Below are positions 1 to 7,488 of a stretch of 64,000 bases of DNA, piece after piece; the stretch's first letter is position 1; each line of letters starts with the position of its first letter. The notes beneath the pieces were generated by a model. That model was not told where the DNA came from. It made no database searches and worked only from the letters and a program-made list of their open reading frames with translations. Location of the stretch: positions 62,001-126,000 of the forward strand of contig NZ_JYMT01000031.1 of NCBI RefSeq assembly GCF_000938305.1. The letters are read 5' to 3'. The stretch is from Bradyrhizobium sp. LTSP885. Its GTDB lineage: Bacteria > Pseudomonadota > Alphaproteobacteria > Rhizobiales > Xanthobacteraceae. A program made the translations under genes and the position numbers.

Positions 1-321
1 GTGACGCTCGCCGGTCAGCGAGAACACGCCCCAGACCCGTGACTTGCGGCAGGCGTCGGCGAAGATGCGGGTCTCCTCACCCGGCACCGACGACGCCGTC
101 TCGTACATCTCCTTGGAGTCGTACATGATGCCATGGGTCGAGTATTCCGGGAAGATCACGAGATCCATGCCCGGCAGGCCGAGCTTCATGCCCTCGACCA
201 TCTTGGCGATGTTGCGCGCATTATCCAGCACCTCGGCCTTGGTGTGCAGGCGCGGCATCTTGTAATTGACCACGGCAACGCCGACCGTGTCCTTGCTGGA
301 AGAAATATCACCGTGCAGCAT
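1..321 (-). CDS. amiE: Aliphatic amidase (acylamide amidohydrolase), N-terminal part
   Basis: Only the first 107 residues lie in the window; the gene runs off the left edge. The visible part has the nitrilase-superfamily start typical of AmiE (MLHGDISSSKDTVGVAVVNY) and the FPEY motif, with the glutamate at residue 59 matching catalytic Glu59 of Pseudomonas AmiE. The lysine and cysteine of the triad fall outside. AmiE is a cytoplasmic enzyme that hydrolyses short aliphatic amides such as acetamide to the acid plus ammonia. The ATG at 321 follows an AAGGAG ribosome site (328-333). It is the last visible gene of the amiC-amiR-urtABCDE operon, 80 bp after urtE, which supports a role on amides imported by that transporter. 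Formamidase (AmiF) is less likely from the N-terminal sequence. Confidence 0.93.
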   Translation of the reverse strand, partial: MLHGDISSSKDTVGVAVVNYKMPRLHTKAEVLDNARNIAKMVEGMKLGLPGMDLVIFPEYSTHGIMYDSKEMYETASSVPGEETRIFADACRKSRVWGVFSLTGERH

Positions 322-401
322 ATCGCTCTCCTTGTTTTTCGTCACAAACTCCCGGTGCCACTCCTCATGCACCGCTACTTACTGCTCTTCGATGCCGTTG
401 G

Positions 402-1097
402 TCACACCGCCATGTGACGATGAACCAGCGCATCGCTGAGCTCGCCAATATCGCCCGATGCCACGACGCGTCCCTTCTCCATCATGGCGAAGCGATGAGC
501 TGCACGGCGAACAAACGAGACATTTTGCTCGACCAGAATAACGGTGATCCCGAAATCGCGGTTGAGCTGAATGATGACGTTCTCGATATCCTCGACGATC
601 GACGGCTGGATGCCTTCGTTCGGCTCGTCGAGCAGGACGATCTTCGGATCCGCGGCAAGTGCCCGGGCAATCGCGAGCTGCTGCTGCTGGCCGCCGGAGA
701 GCACGCCACCATTGCGGTTGAGATTGTTCATCAAATACGGGAACAGCTCGGCGACCAGAGGCGGAATCTCGCGCCCGCCGTCGGCCCGCGCGAAAGAGCC
801 CATCAGGATGTTCTCGCGAATCGAGAAATCCGGGATGATCTCGCGCCCCTGCGGCACATAGGCGATACCGGCCCGCGCGCGCCGGAACGTCGGCAGCTTG
901 CCGAGATCCATCGCATCAAGGCGGATCTCGCCCCTCATGCGGTCGGTCAAGCCCATCAACGTCTTGAGCAGCGTCGTCTTACCGGTGCCGTTACGACCGA
1001 GCACCGCGGTGATCCTGCCTTCAGGCACGTCGAGACAGACGTCGTGAAGGATGTGGCTGCGGTCATAGAAGCTGTCGACATGCGCGAAGGCCAGCAT
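402..1097 (-). CDS. urtE: Urea/short-chain amide ABC transporter, ATP-binding protein UrtE
   Basis: 231 residues, the usual size of a LivF/UrtE-type ATPase. Walker A GRNGTGKTT is near residue 36, the ABC signature LSGGQQQQ near 134, and Walker B IVLLDEP is followed by NEGIQPSIV, a wording typical of UrtE. It should form a heterodimer with UrtD on the cytoplasmic face of the UrtBC permease and power uptake. Its ATG overlaps the urtD stop by one base (TGATG), so the two are probably translationally coupled. The nearby amiE and AmiC/AmiR genes suggest that the substrate range includes short amides as in FmdDEF-type systems, not only urea. Confidence 0.93.
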   Translation of the reverse strand: MLAFAHVDSFYDRSHILHDVCLDVPEGRITAVLGRNGTGKTTLLKTLMGLTDRMRGEIRLDAMDLGKLPTFRRARAGIAYVPQGREIIPDFSIRENILMGSFARADGGREIPPLVAELFPYLMNNLNRNGGVLSGGQQQQLAIARALAADPKIVLLDEPNEGIQPSIVEDIENVIIQLNRDFGITVILVEQNVSFVRRAAHRFAMMEKGRVVASGDIGELSDALVHRHMAV

Positions 1098-1846
1098 CAG
1101 GAAATCCCCTTCGATCCCAGATAGGCCTCACGGACCTTTGGATTCTTCTCGATCTCCTCGACATTGCCCTCAGCCAATACCTGTCCGAGATGCAGAACCG
1201 TGATCCGCTCGGCGATTTCGCGCACGAAGGCCATGTCGTGCTCAACCACCACGATGGTGTGGCGGCCCCTGAGGTTGTTGACGATCAGCGAGGTCTTGTG
1301 CGTCTCGGCCTGCGTCATCCCGGCGGTCGGCTCATCAAGCAGGATGATCTTGGGGTTCTGGGTAATCAGCAGCCCGAGCTCGAGCCACTGAGTCTGGCCA
1401 TGGCTGAGATAGGCTGCAACATGGTCGGCCTCCTCGGTCAGACCGACCAGCTCGATCACCTCGTCAACGATGCGTTCGGCTTCCGCACCGAAGCCGAAGC
1501 GCAGGTTGGCGAACACCCCCGGATTCCTGCAGCTCGCGACCTCGAGATTGCGGCGAACCGTAAGCTCCTTGAACACGCTCGGAATCTGGAACTTGCGGCC
1601 GATTCCCGCACGCGCGATCTTGTGCTCTTCCCAGTTGGTGATGTCGGTATCGTGCAGGAATACGCGACCGGAGGTCGATTTGGTCTTGCCAGAAATCAGA
1701 TCCATCAGCGTGGTCTTGCCGGCGCCATTGGCACCGAGCAACACGCGCAATTCGCCTTCGTCGATCGTCATGGTCACGCCATTGACGGCCTTGAAACCTT
1801 CGAAATCGACGCCAAGTCCATCGACCGTGAGGGCTACCTGTCCCAT
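1097..1846 (-). CDS. urtD: Urea/short-chain amide ABC transporter, ATP-binding protein UrtD
   Basis: 249 residues, LivG/UrtD type. It has Walker A GANGAGKTT near residue 38, a LSHGQTQWLELG signature (the SHGQ variant characteristic of UrtD), Walker B IILLDEPTAGMT, and the H-loop histidine in VVVEHDMAFVR. It is the partner ATPase of UrtE. It starts three bases after the urtC stop and overlaps urtE by one base, as expected of a compact transporter operon. Confidence 0.93.
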   Translation of the reverse strand: MGQVALTVDGLGVDFEGFKAVNGVTMTIDEGELRVLLGANGAGKTTLMDLISGKTKSTSGRVFLHDTDITNWEEHKIARAGIGRKFQIPSVFKELTVRRNLEVASCRNPGVFANLRFGFGAEAERIVDEVIELVGLTEEADHVAAYLSHGQTQWLELGLLITQNPKIILLDEPTAGMTQAETHKTSLIVNNLRGRHTIVVVEHDMAFVREIAERITVLHLGQVLAEGNVEEIEKNPKVREAYLGSKGIS

Positions 1847-1849
1847 CGC

Positions 1850-3007
1850 CTACTCCGCCAACTGCGAGGACGTATCGCCCACCCGCGTCGGGTTGGGTGA
1901 AGTCCTGGACTTCCACGCCAGCACACGATCGACCAGGTCGTGGGCGAGGCCGCCGAGGCCCCGGGGCAGGTAAAGCACGACCAGCACGAAGATCAGACCG
2001 ATGATGGCTTTCCAGGCTTCGGCGAATCCTTCGGTTTCGCTGACAGTCGCGGAGATGGTGTTGATCAGGATCGCGCCAATGCAGGCGCCGAGAATCGAGG
2101 AGCGTCCGCCAACCGCGGCCCAAACCACCATGGTGATGGAGAAGGAGAGGTCCATGAAGGTCGGCGAGGCGAACTCCGACACGATCACGTAGAGCATGCC
2201 GGCAAACCCCGTGATCGCCGCCGAGACCGCGAAGAAGAAGGTCTGGTAGGCTGTCACGTCGAAGCCGAGGTAGCGCGCCCGGTTCTGATCGTCCCGCACC
2301 GCCTGCAGGATCAGGCCTGCGCGGGTGTCGATCAGGAGCCGTGCGCCGATAAGCACGAGGCTGAGCGATACCGCGACGAGGTAATAGGTGGGAACGATAT
2401 AGGGGTCGAATTCAAAGCCCGCGACCTTGAACCAGCCGAGGTCCGTCAGGCCATTGAAACCGTTGGTGACCGGCTGGGCATCGATCACAACAAGACGCAC
2501 GAGCAGTACCAGCGCCAGCGTGATGATGGACACGAACACGCCGGAGATCCGCTTGCGGAACACGATGGTGCCAAGGAGCAGCGCAAGCAGCACCGGAAGG
2601 ATGAGGCCCATCGCTACGCCGAACCACTGGCTCTGGAACGGCAGCCAGAGGAAGGACGCCTTGGTGATACAGCACAGTTCGGTTCGCGCGCCCGGCTCGG
2701 CATTCCACAGCATGAAATCGGGCACCGGCTTGTCGGAGCCCTGCTGCAGACTGGTGGGGCTCGCAAGCTTCAGCGACATCGCGAGCATGTAGGCGCCGGC
2801 ACCGAAGAACAGCCCCTGCCCCAGATTGAGAATGCCGGCATAGCCCCAGGACAGCGCCACCGCGACGCCGACTATCCCGTACACGAGATATTTGGCGGCG
2901 CGATTGAGCCAGAACGCATCCATGACAAGCGGCAGGATCATCAACAGAACGACGAACGTAGCGTAGATCGCCCAGTCGATACGGCGCCTCGGTGTTAGCG
3001 TCATCAC
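1850..3007 (-). CDS. urtC: Urea/short-chain amide ABC transporter permease UrtC
   Basis: 385 residues with about ten hydrophobic segments, a LivM/UrtC-type inner-membrane permease. The glycine-rich LSWGYAGILNLGQG stretch near residue 55 is the conserved start of this family, and a hydrophilic insert of about 45 residues after the second or third helix is typical of UrtC compared with plain LivM. The ATG overlaps the urtB stop by four bases. It forms the membrane channel together with UrtB. Confidence 0.93.
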   Translation of the reverse strand: MMTLTPRRRIDWAIYATFVVLLMILPLVMDAFWLNRAAKYLVYGIVGVAVALSWGYAGILNLGQGLFFGAGAYMLAMSLKLASPTSLQQGSDKPVPDFMLWNAEPGARTELCCITKASFLWLPFQSQWFGVAMGLILPVLLALLLGTIVFRKRISGVFVSIITLALVLLVRLVVIDAQPVTNGFNGLTDLGWFKVAGFEFDPYIVPTYYLVAVSLSLVLIGARLLIDTRAGLILQAVRDDQNRARYLGFDVTAYQTFFFAVSAAITGFAGMLYVIVSEFASPTFMDLSFSITMVVWAAVGGRSSILGACIGAILINTISATVSETEGFAEAWKAIIGLIFVLVVLYLPRGLGGLAHDLVDRVLAWKSRTSPNPTRVGDTSSQLAE

Positions 3008-3897
3008 CGGCCTTTCAGGGCGAACAGGCCCTTCGGCCTGAGTACGATGATGGCGATGACGACGCCGAAGACCACGGCACGCGCCAGGATGTCGTTGGTC
3101 GCCGCGGCGACCAGCCCGTTGATCTCGCCGAGGATGCCGGCGGAGAGCACCGATCCGAGCAGACTGCCGACGCCGCCCATGACGACCACCAGGAAGCCGT
3201 CAACCACCATCGACGTGCCCATGTCGGGAAACACTGTCTTGAAGCCGGACATCATGACGCCGGCAACGCCGGCAAGCCCCGAGCCGAACGCAAAGGTCAG
3301 CGCGTTGACGCGGCTTACATCGATGCCGCAGGCCGCTGCCATCTTCGGATTTCGGATGATCGCGCGCACCTGCATGCCGATCGCAGTTCGGTAGATGATA
3401 AACCACGTCATGAGCGCAAGGATCGCGGTGACCAGAATGATGAAGGTGCGGTAGCGGTTGATGTCGGCGCCGAGGATCGAAAACGTACCCTGCAGGAACG
3501 ACGGTACGCTGACGTTCTGCAGGCCGGGGCCGAGGCCCTGAACGTGGATGCCGAGGAAGGACAGGCCGAATTCGAGCCGCACCGCCTGCTGGATCAGGAT
3601 CGCGATCCCCCACGTCGCCAGCAACGTGTCGAGCAGGCGGCCGTACAGCTTGCGTACCACCACGCGCTCGATCAGGAGTCCGAGCAGAGCCGTGACAATG
3701 AACGCCAGCGGAATGGCGACGAAGATGTTGGTGCCGAGCCAGATGCCCGAGAGCACCGTGACATAGGCGCCGACCATGACCATCTCGCCATGCGCCATGT
3801 TGATGACGCCCATGGCACCATAGGTAATCGCAAGACCAAGGGCGACCAGAAGGAGGATCGACCCCAGGCTTAAACCGATGAATAGGACTTCGAGCAT
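3004..3897 (-). CDS. urtB: Urea/short-chain amide ABC transporter permease UrtB
   Basis: 297 residues, LivH/UrtB-type permease with about eight membrane segments. The motif YGAMGVINMAHGEMVMVGAY near residue 25 and the cytoplasmic coupling loop around RNPKMAAACGID are characteristic of UrtB. The length matches the short UrtB form without the extra N-terminal periplasmic domain found in some species. It lies 58 bp after urtA and overlaps urtC by four bases. Confidence 0.93.
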   Translation of the reverse strand: MLEVLFIGLSLGSILLLVALGLAITYGAMGVINMAHGEMVMVGAYVTVLSGIWLGTNIFVAIPLAFIVTALLGLLIERVVVRKLYGRLLDTLLATWGIAILIQQAVRLEFGLSFLGIHVQGLGPGLQNVSVPSFLQGTFSILGADINRYRTFIILVTAILALMTWFIIYRTAIGMQVRAIIRNPKMAAACGIDVSRVNALTFAFGSGLAGVAGVMMSGFKTVFPDMGTSMVVDGFLVVVMGGVGSLLGSVLSAGILGEINGLVAAATNDILARAVVFGVVIAIIVLRPKGLFALKGR

Positions 3898-3955
3898 GAT
3901 GTCGTCCCGTCATCCACCGCGCGGGAGATGGCGCGGTGGATGATCTTTGCCGCCG

Positions 3956-5227
3956 TCAGGTTTTCAGCTTGACCGTATCGAGCCCCTTGCCTGTGCAGAA
4001 CAGGTTGGTCGGGGTCTCGCCATAGGCGACATAGGGCAACGGGATCGTCGGCTCCTTGTAGGCGTCGATGATCTTGCCTTGCCCATCGGGGAGCCACTGC
4101 GCGATGCGGGGCGTCAGGTAGGTGTGGAGGTTATCCGGATCGATCTTGACGTGGCCGTTCGGGGCGTCGAACTCCTGCCCTTTCACCGCATCGCGGATCG
4201 CAGCCGGCGTGATCTCGGCAGCCTTCTCGACCGCCTGTTTCCAGAGGAATACCTGGAAGTAGGACGATTCCAGCGCGTGATGGGTCACGGCCTTCGGGTC
4301 CTTGACGAAGGCGCGGTAACGCTCGACGAAGGCCTTGTTACGGTCGGTGTCGATCGCCTGGAAGTACGGGAACGAGGTGTAGCTGCCGACGGCATATTCA
4401 GCGCCCATCGCAGCAATTTCGATCTCGGAGGTCACGGTTGCGCAGATCGGCAGCTTGTCGTGGGTCAGGCCCTGGTTCTTGTATTCGCGGTAGAACGCCA
4501 CCACGGAGTCGCCGACCACGTTAGACAGCACGACATCGCAGCCGGAACCCTTGATCTTGTTGACCATCGAGCCCCACTCGGAGTGGCCAAGTTCGAGATA
4601 CTCGTCAGCGATCCATTCGCCACCGTTCTTCTCGATCAGGATCTTCGACACCTTGGCCATCTCGCGCGGATAGATGTAGTTCGATCCGACGATGAAGAAC
4701 TTCTTCTTACCCAGCGTCTTGATGATCCACGGGATGAAGTTGGAAAGCTGCTGGTTCGGAACGGCACCGGTGTAGACGACGTTCTTGGAACACTCGAAGC
4801 CCTCATAATAGGTCGGATAAAAATAGAGATTGTTGCGCTTCTCGAACACCGGCAGCACCGCCTTGCGGCTCGCCGACGTGTAGGAGCCAAACACGGTCGG
4901 CACCTTGTCCTGGATGACGAGTTTCGATGCCTTTTCGTTGTAGGTCTTCGGATCGGACGCGCCGTCCTCGGCGATCGCGGAGATCTTCATCCCTTTGACG
5001 CCACCGGCGGCGTTGATCTCGCTGATCGCCATCATGGTGGCATCGTGCAGCGATTTTTCGATGATCGAGAGACCGCCGGTCAGCGAGAACAGTACGCCGA
5101 CCTTGATGTCACCGCCGGCGGCATAAGTGAGATCGGCGTTCTTGTTCCAGATGTGCGGCAGTCCGGCGCCGGCAAAAGCGCCAAGCGCTGCCGTATTCCT
5201 CAGCAAAGTCCGCCTCGATATGCTCAT
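3956..5227 (-). CDS. urtA: Urea/short-chain amide ABC transporter substrate-binding protein UrtA
   Basis: 423 residues with a twin-arginine-type leader (SRRTLLRN near residue 4) and a hydrophobic stretch, so it is probably exported folded to the periplasm. The mature part is a type I periplasmic binding fold of the UrtA/FmdD family, with typical blocks SYTSASRKAVLPV and YPTYYEGFE. It captures urea or short amides and hands them to UrtBC. The ATG follows a GGAGG site. The gene is preceded by a leader with tandem hairpins and a terminator, which implies conditional read-through from amiR. Several blocks closely resemble the adjacent AmiC sensor, consistent with common descent. Confidence 0.93.
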   Translation of the reverse strand: MSISRRTLLRNTAALGAFAGAGLPHIWNKNADLTYAAGGDIKVGVLFSLTGGLSIIEKSLHDATMMAISEINAAGGVKGMKISAIAEDGASDPKTYNEKASKLVIQDKVPTVFGSYTSASRKAVLPVFEKRNNLYFYPTYYEGFECSKNVVYTGAVPNQQLSNFIPWIIKTLGKKKFFIVGSNYIYPREMAKVSKILIEKNGGEWIADEYLELGHSEWGSMVNKIKGSGCDVVLSNVVGDSVVAFYREYKNQGLTHDKLPICATVTSEIEIAAMGAEYAVGSYTSFPYFQAIDTDRNKAFVERYRAFVKDPKAVTHHALESSYFQVFLWKQAVEKAAEITPAAIRDAVKGQEFDAPNGHVKIDPDNLHTYLTPRIAQWLPDGQGKIIDAYKEPTIPLPYVAYGETPTNLFCTGKGLDTVKLKT

Positions 5228-5250
5228 CCGTTAGTCCTCCAGGATCAGAA

Positions 5251-5300
5251 AAGCAAAAAGCCCTCCCGATGCGCGCTGACGCGAGCATTGGGAGGGCTTT
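5251..5300 (-). terminator. Intrinsic terminator (attenuator) in the urtA leader
   Basis: On the minus strand AAAGCCCTCCCAATGC pairs with GCATCGGGAGGGCTTT, a 16-bp arm with a single A-C mismatch around a 12-nt apical segment, followed by a T-rich tract (TTTTTGCTTTTC). It lies between the amiR stop and the urtA start, inside what is otherwise one co-directional operon. A strong terminator here would block urtABCDE-amiE expression unless it is overridden. The preceding gene encodes an ANTAR antiterminator, so attenuation is the natural reading. Confidence 0.85.
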
Positions 5301-5318
5301 GTTGCCGGTTATGTCGTA

Positions 5319-5353
5319 GGCGGCTCTGTCGCCGCCGGCCCCGCTATTGGGGC
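5319..5353 (-). promoter_or_regulatory. Tandem hexaloop hairpins, candidate ANTAR (AmiR) RNA target
   Basis: Immediately after the amiR stop codon the minus-strand RNA can form GCCCC-[AATAGC]-GGGGC (5338-5353), then after one base GGCGGC-[GACAGA]-GCCGCC (5319-5336). Two adjacent small stem-loops with six-base loops are the known architecture of ANTAR protein targets. The canonical loops carry A at position 1 and G at position 4. Here both loops instead share A2, A4 and G5, so the loop register is non-canonical and the call is an inference. The terminator follows 18 nt downstream. A GCCGG/CCGGC pairing across both hairpins could form a competing structure. Confidence 0.6.
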
Positions 5354-5995
5354 TTACTGTTGATGATCGTAACCAAGCAATTCAAACGAGTCAACAATCG
5401 CCGCGGCGACTGCACTCGCCGACACCCGGCGATCCATCGCTTGCCGCCGGATAAAACCATAGGCTTCGGTTTCCGGCATCTGCCGCGTCGCCATCAGGAT
5501 GGCCTTGGCACGCTCCACCGTGCGCATCGAGCGCAGATTGTCATCGAGCTTTTCGATCTTGCTGCGAAGCCGCCGCTCGTAGCCGAACTGGCTGCGTGCC
5601 AGCACGAGGCTGGACAGCACCGCGTTAGGCGTGAACGGTCGCGACAGGATCGCGTTCGGTGTCGCGTGACACAGCGCGTCGGCGTGCACGGGTTCCGTCG
5701 CCGGCAGGATGACGACCAGCGCCGAACGCGCGTCGCCGGGAATCCACGGCAGGCGGCGCGCCAGATCCGGCGAATACTCGCAGTACACCACGTCCGCATC
5801 GGCAGGTACGCTTTCCGGCATTGGCCAGACCTGCCGAACGCGCATCCTGAACCGCTGCAATTCGCGGAGCAACATGCCGACCTGATCGTCGACCGGGGCG
5901 ACCACGACAGCCGACAGATCAGCGAGCTCCTGCACCATGGACTTGCGTCCGCCGAGGTCCCGGTTGACGGACGGTTTACGCGACATTTCGTTCAT
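5354..5995 (-). CDS. amiR: AmiR-type ANTAR-domain transcription antiterminator
   Basis: 213 residues. The N-terminal part (about residues 15-125) resembles a response-regulator receiver but lacks an obvious phosphoacceptor aspartate, as in Pseudomonas AmiR. A coiled-coil stretch (LRSKIEKLDDNLRSMRTVE) leads into a C-terminal ANTAR domain with the conserved ERAKAILM and three-helix pattern. AmiR binds leader RNA and prevents termination, and is held inactive by AmiC until an amide binds. The ATG at 5995 overlaps the amiC stop by four bases (ATGA), which fixes the start and implies coupled synthesis; a longer in-frame reading to 6283 lies wholly within amiC and is rejected. The likely RNA target lies directly downstream. 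Confidence 0.9.
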   Translation of the reverse strand: MNEMSRKPSVNRDLGGRKSMVQELADLSAVVVAPVDDQVGMLLRELQRFRMRVRQVWPMPESVPADADVVYCEYSPDLARRLPWIPGDARSALVVILPATEPVHADALCHATPNAILSRPFTPNAVLSSLVLARSQFGYERRLRSKIEKLDDNLRSMRTVERAKAILMATRQMPETEAYGFIRRQAMDRRVSASAVAAAIVDSFELLGYDHQQ

Positions 5996-7146
5996 TGGAC
6001 GCTTCCTGTTTGCGTTGCGCGACCATACCCGATCAGGAACGGGTCCGCATGCACCGGCGCTTTCGACTGGCTGACAACATCGAACTGTCCATGGTGGTTG
6101 GCACAGCCAATGCGGCTCCACAGGTCGGTGTGGCCCGACGTCGGGTTGACGGTGACCGCGCCCTGGGGCGCGTCGAAGCTGCTGCCGAACACCATTGAGC
6201 GAAGGATTTCCGTATCGAGCGTATTGACCTGCTCGAGCGCTTTCGCAAAAAGATGCAGCTGAAAATAGGAGGCCTCGGCGCACATGTTGGTCGAGATATC
6301 AGAGCCGAATCGCTTCTTGAAGCGCTGCACGAACGCGTTGTTGGCGCTGCCCTCGATACCCTGAAAGTAGGATGCCGCCGTGATGTGCCCCTCGCCGACG
6401 TCGAATCCCATGGCCGCGATTTCGGCTTCGGTCGTGGTCAGGCTCGCGATCGGCATCTGCTTCGGATCGAGCCCGACATTCGCATAGGCCTGATAGAGAA
6501 AGGATGTGCCTTCTCCGACGACGGTCGAAAAGATCACGTCGGGCTTGACTCGCTTGATGTCCTGAATGATCGGCAGGAAATCCTGCCAGCGCGCATGGAC
6601 ATTGACGTAGCGCTCGCCGACCACAGAACCCGCATTGGCCTTGAGCAATTCGCGCATCACGCGGTTGGACTCCCGCGGATAGATATAGTCCGACCCGACG
6701 AAGTAGAACCGTGTCCCAAATGTATCCATCAGGTAGCGGCACAGCGCGAGGCTGTTCTGGTTGGGCGATGCACCGGTGTAGATGACGTTTGGCGAGGCCT
6801 CGAAACCTTCGTAGAGCGTCGGATACCAGAGCAGGCCGTTCAGGCGCTCGACGACCGGCAGCACGGCCTTGCGGCTGGACGAGGTGTAGCAGCCGAAGAT
6901 CGTACTGACCTGATCCTCGATCATCAGCCGCTTGGCGTAGTGGCCATACGCGACCGAATCCGAACCCGGGTCGTAGGCGACAGGAACCAGCTCGCGGCCA
7001 CAGACCCCGCCCGCGCCATTGACCTCCTCGATCGCAAGCTGCGTGCCCTGATATTGGGTTTCTTCGATGACCGACATGAAGCCGGTCCGCGAAAACAACA
7101 CCCCGATCCGCCACGGGGCAGAGGTTGTTTGCTTAAGGTTCGACAT
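5992..7146 (-). CDS. amiC: AmiC-type amide sensor, negative regulator of AmiR
   Basis: 384 residues, about the length of Pseudomonas AmiC. It has the type I periplasmic-binding fold but no signal peptide (it starts MSNLKQTTSAPWRIGVLFSR), so it acts in the cytoplasm. Shared AmiC blocks include SDYIYPRESN, VVFSTVVG-like IFSTVVGEGT, and IASLTTTEAEIAAMG. In the known system AmiC sequesters AmiR and releases it on amide binding. It is the first gene of the operon and overlaps amiR by four bases. It could also be labelled a UrtA-like protein, but the missing export signal and the ANTAR partner argue for the sensor. Confidence 0.9.
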   Translation of the reverse strand: MSNLKQTTSAPWRIGVLFSRTGFMSVIEETQYQGTQLAIEEVNGAGGVCGRELVPVAYDPGSDSVAYGHYAKRLMIEDQVSTIFGCYTSSSRKAVLPVVERLNGLLWYPTLYEGFEASPNVIYTGASPNQNSLALCRYLMDTFGTRFYFVGSDYIYPRESNRVMRELLKANAGSVVGERYVNVHARWQDFLPIIQDIKRVKPDVIFSTVVGEGTSFLYQAYANVGLDPKQMPIASLTTTEAEIAAMGFDVGEGHITAASYFQGIEGSANNAFVQRFKKRFGSDISTNMCAEASYFQLHLFAKALEQVNTLDTEILRSMVFGSSFDAPQGAVTVNPTSGHTDLWSRIGCANHHGQFDVVSQSKAPVHADPFLIGYGRATQTGSVQ

Positions 7147-7488
7147 GATCTAGCCCTCAACATCGCAGGAGGGACGAGAGTGATTGTTGTTCTTGTTGCT
7201 CTCGAACAGGATTGCCGGCAGCACAGAATTGCATGTCATCTGCCACGAGACAAGGACTGAGGCAACCAATGTCGGTGACGAAAATGATGCAACCGAACGA
7301 AATATAGGCAACGATCAGGTCACGCCCGCAGCGCTTCACAAACTGCCCATCGCCTTTAGACGAGCCATCCGTCTCCCGTAGAGAGAGCATACCCGGCTGC
7401 CAAATCTACTTCAGATGGCGCCCAAGAAAGAGATAGCGCATGGCTTTCTCCTGACCCTCGACGCCCCCGCGCGGACTCAACAACAGCC
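7147..7488. other. Intergenic region between the polysaccharide locus and the amide operon
   Basis: This 342-bp stretch separates the GH5 gene end from the amiC start, both on the minus strand. It is less GC-rich than the genes. I see one sigma-54-like promoter candidate (7230-7245). I see no convincing terminator for the GH5 gene. A 77-codon minus-strand reading at 7157-7390 has no ribosome site or recognisable domain and was not accepted as a gene. Confidence 0.6.
7230..7245 (-). promoter_or_regulatory. Candidate sigma-54 (-24/-12) promoter for amiC-amiR-urt-amiE
   Basis: The minus strand reads TGGCAG-ATGAC-ATGCA, matching the TGGCAC-N5-TTGCA consensus with invariant GG and GC spaced exactly 10 bp apart. 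It lies about 84 bp upstream of the amiC ATG. Nitrogen-source operons are commonly RpoN/NtrC controlled, which fits the gene content. I did not find a clear NtrC enhancer pair upstream, so this is a sequence match plus inference. Confidence 0.5.

Noticed and set aside
3947..6262. 771-codon open frame on the plus strand opposite urtA, amiR and amiC
   Set aside because: It is antisense to well-supported genes, has no domain resemblance, and an Arg/Asp/His-rich composition typical of reverse frames in high-GC DNA.
7157..7390. 77-codon minus-strand frame upstream of amiC
   Set aside because: No ribosome site or domain, and it overlaps the sigma-54-like promoter candidate.
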